Of a stretch of 7,507 nt of DNA, positions 1 to 5,839 are shown one piece after another. The stretch is taken from the NCBI GenBank assembly GCA_003661605.2, contig QMWL02000034.1, positions 1 through 7,507 on the forward strand, given 5' to 3'. The notes below the pieces were generated by a model, which saw only the letters and a program-made list of their open reading frames with translations, was not told the DNA's origin and did no database searches. The position numbers and the translations under genes were made by a program. Origin of the DNA: an archaeon (lineage in GTDB: Archaea > Thermoproteota > QMWL01). The first letter of the stretch is position 1, and each line of letters begins with the position of its first letter.

Positions 1-271
1 GCGCTACGCTTAGAATCAGGGCACTAACTCCGCCGAGTAGGCACAGAACGCTGCAGAACGCGTAGACCACACTTTCAAGATCCTCAAATATAGAAGCTAA
101 CTTCTTCACTTTCACGGCGTAGATCCAGGTAGCGTACAAACCCCAAAACCCCATAACCGTAGCGAGGAAACCCGTAGCCACGCTTAGAGACATTACGCCT
201 GAACCCACACCTGCTACCGCGAAAGCAAACGCAATGAGAAACACAGCTGTTGTTGCTAACTCGAGCCTCAC
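1..271 (-). CDS. Polytopic membrane protein, N-terminal part (runs off the left edge)
   Basis: The minus strand is open from a GTG at 271-269 to the window edge, giving 90 residues without a stop. The start is well fixed: an in-frame TAA lies two codons upstream, and a GGTGA Shine-Dalgarno-like site (283-279) sits 7 bases before the GTG. The protein begins VRLELATTAVFLIAFAF and is strongly hydrophobic, with about three predicted membrane segments at residues 6-22, 25-53 (possibly one long or two short helices) and 68-90. A short charged loop (AVKVKKLASIFEDLE, about residues 52-66) lies between the last two. It is divergent from the DUF99 gene. I do not recognise the family; the visible part has no catalytic motif. 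That it is a real gene is supported by its clean reading frame, ribosome site and hydrophobic pattern. Its function is unknown. Confidence 0.72.
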   Translation of the reverse strand, partial: MRLELATTAVFLIAFAFAVAGVGSGVMSLSVATGFLATVMGFWGLYATWIYAVKVKKLASIFEDLESVVYAFCSVLCLLGGVSALILSVA

Positions 272-320
272 GTATTACTCACCCGCCGCGCTTTTTAGCT
301 GTCATAAGGTACCTAAATTG
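272..320. promoter_or_regulatory. Compact divergent intergenic promoter region
   Basis: These 49 bases separate two divergent start codons. On the plus strand CTTTTTAG (291-298) is centred about 26 bases before the ATG at 321, the spacing expected of an archaeal TATA box for a leaderless transcript. Read on the minus strand, ATTTAGG (318-312) could be a TATA-like element for the membrane gene, leaving a short leader that holds its GGTGA site (283-279). A perfect 8-base palindrome, AGGTACCT (307-314), lies just upstream of the predicted plus-strand start and might be an operator. All of this is pattern reading; no transcript start is known. Confidence 0.45.
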
Positions 321-920
321 ATGACTCTCCCTCGACCCCACCCCTCCAAACGCGCTTTTCGTGCGCTGGGCATTGCGGAGTGCTTCCTTCGCGGTCTTCC
401 CAAGTCTCTGTTAGCGGGGGTTGTAATGCGTGGGGATCTGATAATCGATGGTGCAGCGTTTTCAACCGCTACTGTCGGGGGAATGGATGCTACTGACAGC
501 GTACTAAGCATAATCCATCAGCTCAACCGCCCTGATATCAACGTCGTTCTCCTTAACGGCTGCGTTATCAGCTGGTACAATGTCATTGATCTTCCACGTG
601 TTTACGAGGAAAGCCGCCGACCTCTTATCTGCGTAACTTACGAACCCTCGAGGGGGCTTGAAGAACACTTTCGTCGCAACTTCCCCGCAGATTGGCAACA
701 GCGTGTCGCCATATACCAAAGAAATGGAGGAAGAACGCCTCTACAACTCCGAACCGGATTTACGGTCTACATTCGATACTTTGGTCTCACATACTCTGAT
801 ACACAGCAGATACTAAACCGTTTCACACTTCACGGGAGAATACCAGAGCCACTACGTGTTGCCCAGCTTCTCGCCCGTGCACTCATTAAATCTCCGGCCT
901 CTCCGGTGAAAAGCAAATAA
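321..920 (+). CDS. DUF99 family protein (UPF0215, endonuclease dU-like)
   Basis: This 199-residue protein has the size and conserved pattern of archaeal DUF99/UPF0215. It shows an N-terminal strand with LGIAE (residues 16-20), then LLAGVVMRGDLIIDG (30-44), the DATD signature (56-59), a buried strand VVLLNG (75-80), VISWYNVID (82-90) and a C-terminal IPEPLRVAQLLARAL helix. The family is structurally related to endonuclease V and is annotated as endonuclease dU in some databases; its substrate is poorly established. The usual acidic pair after the first strand (GIDDG in many members, from memory) reads GIAEC here, so one acidic residue is missing. I chose ATG 321 over the upstream ATG at 234 for three reasons: family similarity begins only after 321, a TATA-like box lies about 26 bases before 321, and 234-271 would overlap the divergent membrane gene. 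The gene is probably transcribed leaderless and alone. Confidence 0.82.
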   Translation: MTLPRPHPSKRAFRALGIAECFLRGLPKSLLAGVVMRGDLIIDGAAFSTATVGGMDATDSVLSIIHQLNRPDINVVLLNGCVISWYNVIDLPRVYEESRRPLICVTYEPSRGLEEHFRRNFPADWQQRVAIYQRNGGRTPLQLRTGFTVYIRYFGLTYSDTQQILNRFTLHGRIPEPLRVAQLLARALIKSPASPVKSK

Positions 921-922
921 GG
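911..922 (+). promoter_or_regulatory. Putative TATA box of tRNA-Leu
   Basis: AAGCAAATAAGG contains the AT-rich core AAATAA (915-920), centred about 27 bases before the first tRNA base at 945, as expected for an archaeal BRE/TATA element. The core overlaps the TAA stop of the DUF99 gene (918-920), so the tRNA promoter is embedded in the end of the preceding coding region. Confidence 0.45.
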
Positions 923-944
923 CACAGCCAAACTGCTATCAGAG

Positions 945-1029
945 GCGGGGGTCGCCAAGCCAGGTCAAAGGCGCCGGCCTGAGGCGCCGGTCCCTTAGGG
1001 GTTCGTGGGTTCAAATCCCACCCCCCGCA
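945..1029 (+). tRNA. tRNA-Leu, anticodon GAG
   Basis: The full cloverleaf folds by eye. Acceptor GCGGGGG (945-951) pairs with CCCCCGC (1022-1028), followed by discriminator A1029. The D-stem is GCC (954-956) with GGC (970-972), with GG at 963-964 in the loop. The anticodon stem CCGGC (974-978) pairs with GCCGG (986-990) around loop CTGAGGC, giving anticodon GAG at 981-983. A long class II variable arm (about 991-1004, stem CCC/GGG) fits leucine. The T-arm is GTGGG-TTCAAAT-CCCAC (1005-1021). No intron is present and the 3' CCA is not encoded, so it must be added enzymatically. It would read CUC and CUU codons. Confidence 0.96.
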
Positions 1030-1053
1030 CTAAAGTGCCGTAATGTATCTACA

Positions 1054-1063
1054 CTCTTAAGAG
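1054..1063 (+). promoter_or_regulatory. Palindromic TATA-like element before the glycan operon
   Basis: CTCTTAAGAG is a perfect 10-base palindrome centred about 23 bases before the GTG start at 1082, in the 52-base gap after the tRNA. Its AT core and spacing fit an archaeal TATA box for a leaderless message, and no Shine-Dalgarno is visible before the GTG. It may also be chance, and the tRNA transcript could read into the operon. Confidence 0.35.
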
Positions 1064-1081
1064 AACGACTCTAATGGCTTT

Positions 1082-2164
1082 GTGAAAGCCGTACTGCTCG
1101 CTGGCGGGTTTGGAACCAGACTAAGACCTCTTAGCTGTACACGTCCTAAACTGCTCTTCCCCCTTCTAGGGAGACCCCTCGTTGATTTTCAGCTCGAGCG
1201 CCTTGCTCAGTCAGGAGTCGATGAAGTTGTGATTGCAGTTCATCACATGGCTGAAATTCTCATGGCTGAAATAGGTGACGAGCGCTACGGTATACGAATT
1301 CGCTATTCTATAGAACAGGAGCCGTTAGGAACAGGAGGCGCTATCCGATGGGCTCGTCGGTATATCGGCGACGAAGAGTTTCTCGCTATGAACGGAGATG
1401 TTGTTTCTGATCTAGACCTGAGGTCGCTTATTGACTTTCATAAATCGCACGACGCAGCGGCAACTATCGCACTGTACGAAGTAGAGGACCCTCGCCGATT
1501 CGGTGTAGCTGTTCTCGAAGACGATAACCGCATACGATGTTTTGTAGAAAAGCCGCGAGATCCCTCCGTAGGTCGTGCAGTTAACGCCGGAGTATATATA
1601 CTAACTCCCGACGTTTTTCGGTACCTGCCGGAGCAAGGTGCTTGTGCTATAGAGCGAACAGCGTTCCCCAAGCTCGCTGAGGAAGGTAAGCTATACGGGT
1701 TTGTCCACAAAGGTCTTTGGCTGGACGTCGGCCTCCCTCCTGATTATCTTCGAGCGAACTTCGCCTTACTCGACCGACAAGGCTCCTTCATCAGCGAAGA
1801 AGCGAGAGTTTCTGAAAGAGCTACGGTCAACCCGCCTGTTTACATCCGTCGGGGAGCAGTTATCGAAGAAGACGCGCACATCGGACCTTATGCGATCATC
1901 GATCAAGGTGTATGGGTGGGGAGAGGCGCTCGCATAGAAGAGTGCGTCGTCTTCCCCTTTGCACACATCGGTCACCACGCTAGTCTTCGCGGAGCAATTG
2001 TAGGAGAGCATGCCCGCATTGGGCGCTGGGTTAAAGTTGAAACGAACTGCATCATCAGCGACTTTGCTAAGATCGGAGACAACGCCACGTTGATATCGGG
2101 AGTTAGAGTCTGTCCCTACAAGGAAGTGCGTGAAAGCATATTCGAACCCCGTATAGTGACATAG
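1082..2164 (+). CDS. Sugar-phosphate nucleotidyltransferase, mannose-1-phosphate guanylyltransferase (GMPPB) like
   Basis: The enzyme joins an NTP to a sugar 1-phosphate to give a nucleotide sugar and pyrophosphate in the cytoplasm. The N-terminal nucleotidyltransferase domain (about 1-230) carries LLAGGFGTRLRPL (5-17) with PK at 22-23, EPLGTGGAI (80-88), NGD (104-106, metal/nucleotide site), FVEKP (154-158), NAG (168-170) and WLDVG (213-217). Residues about 240-345 form a left-handed beta-helix of hexapeptide type (for example IEEDAHIGPYAI). The total of 360 residues and the end ESIFEPRIVT closely resemble, from memory, eukaryotic GDP-mannose pyrophosphorylase beta, which ends with an EPRI-type tail. 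GDP-mannose synthesis is therefore the best guess. UDP-GlcNAc or dTDP-glucose synthesis cannot be excluded, because archaeal members are often mis-annotated and a possible glmM follows. The GTG start is placed so that the first strand MKAVLLAGG is complete. First gene of the operon. Confidence 0.88.
   Translation: MKAVLLAGGFGTRLRPLSCTRPKLLFPLLGRPLVDFQLERLAQSGVDEVVIAVHHMAEILMAEIGDERYGIRIRYSIEQEPLGTGGAIRWARRYIGDEEFLAMNGDVVSDLDLRSLIDFHKSHDAAATIALYEVEDPRRFGVAVLEDDNRIRCFVEKPRDPSVGRAVNAGVYILTPDVFRYLPEQGACAIERTAFPKLAEEGKLYGFVHKGLWLDVGLPPDYLRANFALLDRQGSFISEEARVSERATVNPPVYIRRGAVIEEDAHIGPYAIIDQGVWVGRGARIEECVVFPFAHIGHHASLRGAIVGEHARIGRWVKVETNCIISDFAKIGDNATLISGVRVCPYKEVRESIFEPRIVT
1246..1272 (+). repeat. 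Short tandem-like repeat inside the nucleotidyltransferase gene
   Basis: CATGGCTGAAAT occurs at 1246-1257 and again at 1261-1272, a 15-base period that encodes MAEIL-MAEI (residues 56-64). It is in frame and falls where the family has a helix, without obvious insertion relative to the remembered eukaryotic enzyme. It is probably coincidence or a small duplication. Confidence 0.5.
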
Positions 2165-2166
2165 CT

Positions 2167-3537
2167 ATGAGCCTCCCCCCACGTCGTCTTTTCGGCACCA
2201 ACGGGATACGCGGGGTAACAAACGTCGACATGACTCCCGATTTCGCCACTCGTATCGCCTACGCGATAGGTACATACTTCGGAGGAGGTGAGATCGTTGT
2301 TGGCTACGACGCGCGCAGCTCCAGCTTCCTTCTATCTCGCGCTGTGATAGCAGGGCTTCTCGCTTCCGGCTGTTCCGTGTATGAAATCGGCCGCGTACCG
2401 ACTCCATGCCTACAGTTCTACGTACGTAGCCAGAACTTCGACGGAGGCGTTATGATTACCGCCTCCCACAACCCCCCTCAGTACAACGGCATCAAGGTCG
2501 TCGCCAGCGACGGCGTCGAAATCGACAGAACGGAAGAGGTCAAGGTGGAGGAAATCTACTTTAACCAACGCTGGCGACTTGCAAACTGGGACCGTATACC
2601 CAGACATTACGTGTGCGAAGACGCTATCGATGTATACATCAATGGCATACTCCGACATGTAGATGCTGAAGCAATCAGGGAGGCAAAGCTCACAGTAATT
2701 GTTGATCCAGGGGGAGGCGTAGGGGCGCTAACGACACCGCGCCTCCTCTCAGAACTCGGTTGCCGCGTCATGACTATCAACGCGAACCTAGACCCTCTCT
2801 TCTCGGCAAGAGGACCAGAGCCCCGCCCAGACGTGCTCGACGGTCTTCGATCCACCGTTATTACGAGTAAAGCAGCCTTTGGTGTAGCTCATGATGGTGA
2901 TGCAGACCGAGCTATATTCGCAGACGATAAGGGAAGAGTTCACTGGGGGGACAGAAGCTTTGCAGTAATCGAGAACTGGTTCCTTGACAAGCACCCTGGG
3001 GAAACTGTTGTGACGCCCGTCAGCTCATCGAGAGTTATTGAAGACGTAGCGCAGAGGCATGGCTCTCAGGTGTACTGGGTTCGAGTAGGCAGCGTAGATG
3101 TCTCCCGTACAATGACTAAGCACAATTTCATGATAGGCGGGGAGGAGAACGGAGGCGTATTCTACGGTCCACACCAGCCAGTACGGGATGGGGCGCTTGC
3201 TGCAGCTCTCATTGCGCACATCATAGTTGAATCAGGGAAAACTCTCGCTCAGCTACTCGACGATTTACCCCAGTACCACCAGATTAAGGAGAAAGTTCAC
3301 GCTCCTAGGGAGAAAGCTGACAAAGTGGTAGAGCTTGCACAACGCGAACTTACTGCGATCCGCTTCGACACGGTAGATGGTGTTAAAGCCTGGTTTGAGG
3401 ATGGTAGTTGGCTTCTCATCAGACCATCTGGCACCGAGCCCATCTTCAGGATCTTTAGCGAAGCCCGCACACCGGAGCGCGCTAGAGAGCTAGCCGATCT
3501 CGGTAAGAGCATCGTTCTTCAAGCAACCCATGCTTAA
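2167..3537 (+). CDS. glmM: Phosphoglucosamine mutase / phosphomannomutase (alpha-D-phosphohexomutase family)
   Basis: This 456-residue protein has the four-domain phosphohexomutase layout. LFGTNGIRG (8-16) opens domain 1. The phosphoserine loop TASHNPP (98-104) places the catalytic serine at 100. DGDADR (243-248) is the magnesium loop, GGEENGG (324-330) the sugar-specificity loop, and RPSGTEPIFRIF (419-430) the phosphate-binding loop of domain 4. All key residues are present. The GGEENGG form is the archaeal type seen in phosphoglucosamine mutases and bifunctional PMM/PGM enzymes, so the substrate (GlcN-6-P, Man-6-P or Glc-6-P) is not decided by sequence. It starts 2 bases after the nucleotidyltransferase stop, preceded by a weak GTGA (2156-2159). 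It very likely feeds its sugar 1-phosphate to that upstream enzyme. The usual GlmM role is UDP-GlcNAc supply; a PMM role would give GDP-mannose. Confidence 0.9.
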   Translation: MSLPPRRLFGTNGIRGVTNVDMTPDFATRIAYAIGTYFGGGEIVVGYDARSSSFLLSRAVIAGLLASGCSVYEIGRVPTPCLQFYVRSQNFDGGVMITASHNPPQYNGIKVVASDGVEIDRTEEVKVEEIYFNQRWRLANWDRIPRHYVCEDAIDVYINGILRHVDAEAIREAKLTVIVDPGGGVGALTTPRLLSELGCRVMTINANLDPLFSARGPEPRPDVLDGLRSTVITSKAAFGVAHDGDADRAIFADDKGRVHWGDRSFAVIENWFLDKHPGETVVTPVSSSRVIEDVAQRHGSQVYWVRVGSVDVSRTMTKHNFMIGGEENGGVFYGPHQPVRDGALAAALIAHIIVESGKTLAQLLDDLPQYHQIKEKVHAPREKADKVVELAQRELTAIRFDTVDGVKAWFEDGSWLLIRPSGTEPIFRIFSEARTPERARELADLGKSIVLQATHA

Positions 3538-4528
3538 CTGGCTCTCTACCGTAATTGCCGCCCTTACCGCTCTCGTTGTAGCTTCAGTCCTGCTTGCAAG
3601 GTACCCTGAACTAGCAAGGCGGAGAGGCTGGCTGGGCGTGGATGTTCACAAGCCTAATCATCCTCAAATACCTGAGCGTGCTGGACTCTGTAGCTTCATA
3701 GCGGCAGTATCAGGGCTCTCTCTAGCCCTCTTTCTCGTGCCCCAAAGCGATAGATTCGCCCTCCTTGCTGCTTGCCTAACAATCACCATAGCTGCAGCAA
3801 TCGGCTTTATCGACGACGCTCGGAGGCTTGGACCCATTTCCAAACCCGCCATTCTAGTAATAGCCTCAATACCCCTCCTAGCTTTTGTTAGCTTAACACG
3901 ACCTCACTATCGACTCATACTTCCTGTTATTGGACGGGTTCGTCTAACCTATACATATCCCCTTCTCGTTCTAGCTTCAGTACCTGTTGCGAGCAACGCT
4001 GCAAATATGTTCGACGTTCTGAACGGCACCCTCGCTGGCTCTTCGATCTTAATCCTCACTACACTTACAACCTGTAGCTGGCTCCTAGGTGAATCCTCTG
4101 CAACCATTTGTGGACTCGTGCTTCTTGCCAGCCTAGTTCCTCTTTATATGCTAAACAGATTTCCCTCACGCGTTTTCATCGGGAACGTTGGAGCTATGTT
4201 TCTAGGTGCTAGTATAGCTACGGTTGCAGTTCTCGGCCGAATTGAGGCAATCGCAGTCTTAGCCTGCTCACCTATGATCCTCAACGGTTTTTACACTCTC
4301 TCCAGTCTTCGGCGGCTCAGAGAGCGGCACCAGATTCTATCCCGACCGATTTTTGTAAAGGATGGTCTGCTATATGCCTCCCCGAATCCCTCAGCACCTT
4401 TAACTATCGTTCGCCTAGTTTTAGCTGAAGGTCCTTTAAAAGAGAATCAAGTAATTAGAATTCTACACACGTTAGTACTGGTCTCCTGCATTTTTGCCTC
4501 AATTATCTTCCTCATCTGGTGGCTATGA
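3530..4528 (+). CDS. Polyprenyl-phosphate N-acetylhexosamine-1-phosphate transferase (GPT/AglH/WecA/MraY family)
   Basis: A 332-residue multi-spanning membrane enzyme with about ten hydrophobic segments. Family members move a sugar 1-phosphate from a UDP-sugar to dolichyl or undecaprenyl phosphate, the first step of lipid-linked glycan assembly. Visible landmarks are DVHKPNHPQIPERAG (38-52), the cytoplasmic GFIDDARR loop with D95-D96, NAANMFDVLNG (156-166), the FPSRVFIGNVGAMFLGA stretch (211-227) and a late RERHQILSRPIFVKDG loop (264-279). The position that is normally the aspartate of the F-x-G-D motif is N219 here (IGNVG), a notable change. The gene overlaps the mutase by 8 bases and shares an ATGA junction with the next gene, so translation is probably coupled; no Shine-Dalgarno is seen. 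Operon context supports GlcNAc-1-P or a related sugar phosphate as substrate. The family call is firm, the exact substrate is inference. Confidence 0.88.
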   Translation: MLNWLSTVIAALTALVVASVLLARYPELARRRGWLGVDVHKPNHPQIPERAGLCSFIAAVSGLSLALFLVPQSDRFALLAACLTITIAAAIGFIDDARRLGPISKPAILVIASIPLLAFVSLTRPHYRLILPVIGRVRLTYTYPLLVLASVPVASNAANMFDVLNGTLAGSSILILTTLTTCSWLLGESSATICGLVLLASLVPLYMLNRFPSRVFIGNVGAMFLGASIATVAVLGRIEAIAVLACSPMILNGFYTLSSLRRLRERHQILSRPIFVKDGLLYASPNPSAPLTIVRLVLAEGPLKENQVIRILHTLVLVSCIFASIIFLIWWL

Positions 4529-4818
4529 GCCGTCTTCTATCTCTAGTATCTCTACTCGTCTTCTCATGGGCTGTGCTGTTCGGCGTTCTGGGTGCTGCTC
4601 TCTTAATCGCTCGAATTCCCCCGCCTCCTACTCATACCCAACGCGTCATCCTCGGCGTAGCAAAGACGCTGTCGGGCTTGTTGTTAGGGATTGTGTGGCT
4701 ATATGCATGGTGGTGGGCTGCTAAACGCTACTTCTTAAAACACGTCCCTCCTCAGCGAGCTCTTCTAAACGCTTCACAATCTGAGGGAGTGGATTCTCAA
4801 AGCTTCTCAGAATCGTAG
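4525..4818 (+). CDS. Small two-helix membrane protein, unknown function
   Basis: The 97-residue product has a hydrophobic helix at about 4-29, a short linker IPPPPTHTQR (31-40), a second helix at about 43-66 rich in tryptophan (WLYAWWW), a basic turn (KRYFLKH, 67-73) and a polar tail ending SFSES. ATG 4525 overlaps the upstream stop as ATGA, with GGTGG (4518-4522) as a weak ribosome site. The in-frame GTG at 4519 is possible but less likely. I recognise no family. The gene closes the operon, and its last 32 codons lie opposite the 3' end of the DUF354 gene. A role as a membrane partner of the transferase or of the soluble DUF354 glycosyltransferase is plausible but only inferred from position. 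Coding status is supported by the ATGA junction, the two clear membrane helices and the absence of an internal stop. Confidence 0.65.
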   Translation: MSRLLSLVSLLVFSWAVLFGVLGAALLIARIPPPPTHTQRVILGVAKTLSGLLLGIVWLYAWWWAAKRYFLKHVPPQRALLNASQSEGVDSQSFSES

Positions 4819-5791
4819 AGGCTCGCCTCTTCCATATCATACGTGTTTCTTCTGAAAGCAGTCGCTTAAGGAGTGAAGGCGTTACTCGGCGGACGGAGAG
4901 AACCAGCTTTCTGCGGTTCATATACCGTCCTACGTACGTCCTAGCGCCGGGAAACACGTCGATGCTTGGAACTCCCATAAGCGCCGCCTCCCAAGTCATA
5001 GTCCCTCCTGCTCCTACAAACAGGGACGCGCGTTGAAGTAAGGCAATGCTATCAACACCTGGTCGTGAGAATACTACACGGAGGCCGCGAGGCTTGCGGA
5101 TGCGGGGTCGTGCTTTATATCGACAGATGTAGAATACAAAGAGCTGATCTCGTAGATCGAGCTTGCTAAGTGCGTATAGCACCTCCTCTAGTGGACTTCT
5201 TCCCACTCCCGCCAAATAGTGTGCCTGATACTCCTCCTCTCTCATAACAACGAGAATAAGGTCTTCTGGGATAGCTGTCGCTAGTGCGCGGTCCACTGGC
5301 CCCTTCCTTATCCAAATTGCTGGGTCTATACAGCGGTACTGAACAATACGTTCTGCAGCTATTCCGAAACGAGTCCACGCACGTTTTGGTATACAGAAGG
5401 GGGTGTACAGGTATCTTGCCAGCGGCACCGTAAGCCGTGCAACCGCTTCTGCGTGCGGGGAATCGTTCATCAGAACAAAGGGAATACCCAATCCGAACGA
5501 TACCCGTGAGGCTTCAACCGACTGAATCGGAAACGACGCCTCGGGCTCAAACCTCAGAACGATCTTTGCAAGCGCCTTCACACGATCCGCGTACGCTAGT
5601 AACTTACCTTCGAGGCTGCCTCCTCCATGCTTTCCCACAACCTCCGCTTCGATCTCTAGCGTGTGCAGTAGGCTTTCAACTTCACGGTATTGGCGTGTAG
5701 TTACAAGCAGCTCCGCCTCTCTCACGTAATCGAGAAGCGCCCATAGAACCCGAGCAGCCTTCGGAGTTACCACATCAACCCAGAGACGCAC
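4721..5791 (-). CDS. DUF354 family GT-B type glycosyltransferase
   Basis: The 356-residue protein matches DUF354 (Pfam PF04007 from memory), a two-domain GT-B fold found in archaeal and some bacterial surface-glycan clusters. It begins MRLWVDVVTPKAARV, the family's opening strand. It continues with LLVTTRQY (28-35), VVGKHGGGSLEGKLL (51-65), SVEASRVSFGLGIP (91-104), MNDSPHAEAVARLTVPLA (108-125) and YRCIDPAIW (152-160). In the C-terminal domain lies the nucleotide-sugar site region LFVGAGGTMTWEAALMG (257-273). No membrane helix or signal peptide is seen, so it should be cytoplasmic or peripheral. The start GTG (5791-5789) fits the family N-terminus. A TATA-like element about 28 bases upstream suggests a leaderless message. 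It is monocistronic as far as seen, divergent from the dehydrogenase and overlapping the convergent small gene by 98 bases. Sugar donor and acceptor are unknown; a lipid-linked glycan is likely from context. Confidence 0.85.
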   Translation of the reverse strand: MRLWVDVVTPKAARVLWALLDYVREAELLVTTRQYREVESLLHTLEIEAEVVGKHGGGSLEGKLLAYADRVKALAKIVLRFEPEASFPIQSVEASRVSFGLGIPFVLMNDSPHAEAVARLTVPLARYLYTPFCIPKRAWTRFGIAAERIVQYRCIDPAIWIRKGPVDRALATAIPEDLILVVMREEEYQAHYLAGVGRSPLEEVLYALSKLDLRDQLFVFYICRYKARPRIRKPRGLRVVFSRPGVDSIALLQRASLFVGAGGTMTWEAALMGVPSIDVFPGARTYVGRYMNRRKLVLSVRRVTPSLLKRLLSEETRMIWKRRASTILRSFENPLPQIVKRLEELAEEGRVLRSSV

Positions 5792-5839
5792 ACTGCATGT
5801 TTCGTCGAAAGTGATTAAGATATAGGCAAAGACGCGACT
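5792..5839. promoter_or_regulatory. Compact divergent promoter between DUF354 and dehydrogenase genes
   Basis: The 48-base gap holds one AT-rich block, TTAAGATATA (5815-5824). On the minus strand it reads TATATCTTAA, centred about 28 bases before the DUF354 GTG, good spacing for a leaderless archaeal promoter. On the plus strand its centre is about 20 bases before the dehydrogenase GTG at 5840, slightly short. The plus-strand promoter may therefore use only its left part, or translation may start further in. A single element may serve both directions. Confidence 0.5.

Noticed and set aside
234..320. N-terminal 29-residue extension of the DUF99 frame from ATG 234
   Set aside because: It overlaps the divergent membrane gene, shows no family similarity, and lies upstream of a good TATA box placed for ATG 321.
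966..995. GC-rich inverted repeat considered as a terminator hairpin
   Set aside because: It is the anticodon arm of the tRNA-Leu.
1074..1085. Three-codon mini-ORF (ATG GCT TTG TGA) overlapping the GTG start at 1082
   Set aside because: It could be a translational coupling leader, but it is too short to distinguish from chance and lies within the probable promoter-to-start gap.
1246..1272. 12-base direct repeat considered as a mobile or regulatory repeat
   Set aside because: It is in frame inside a conserved helix of the enzyme, with only two copies and no flanking structure.
1701..1937. 78-residue plus-strand frame within the nucleotidyltransferase gene
   Set aside because: Fully inside a well-supported coding gene in another frame, with no recognisable motif.
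2165..2407. Minus-strand arginine/serine-rich frame opposite the mutase start
   Set aside because: Complementary-strand shadow of the mutase; low-complexity composition and no supporting ribosome site.
4494..4724. 76-residue plus-strand frame (MPQLSSSSGGYEPSS...)
   Set aside because: It lies inside the transferase end and the small membrane gene in another frame; its serine/arginine-rich composition is typical of a shadow frame.
5437..5700. 87-residue plus-strand frame opposite the DUF354 gene
   Set aside because: Antisense shadow of a gene with clear family motifs; no promoter or motif of its own.
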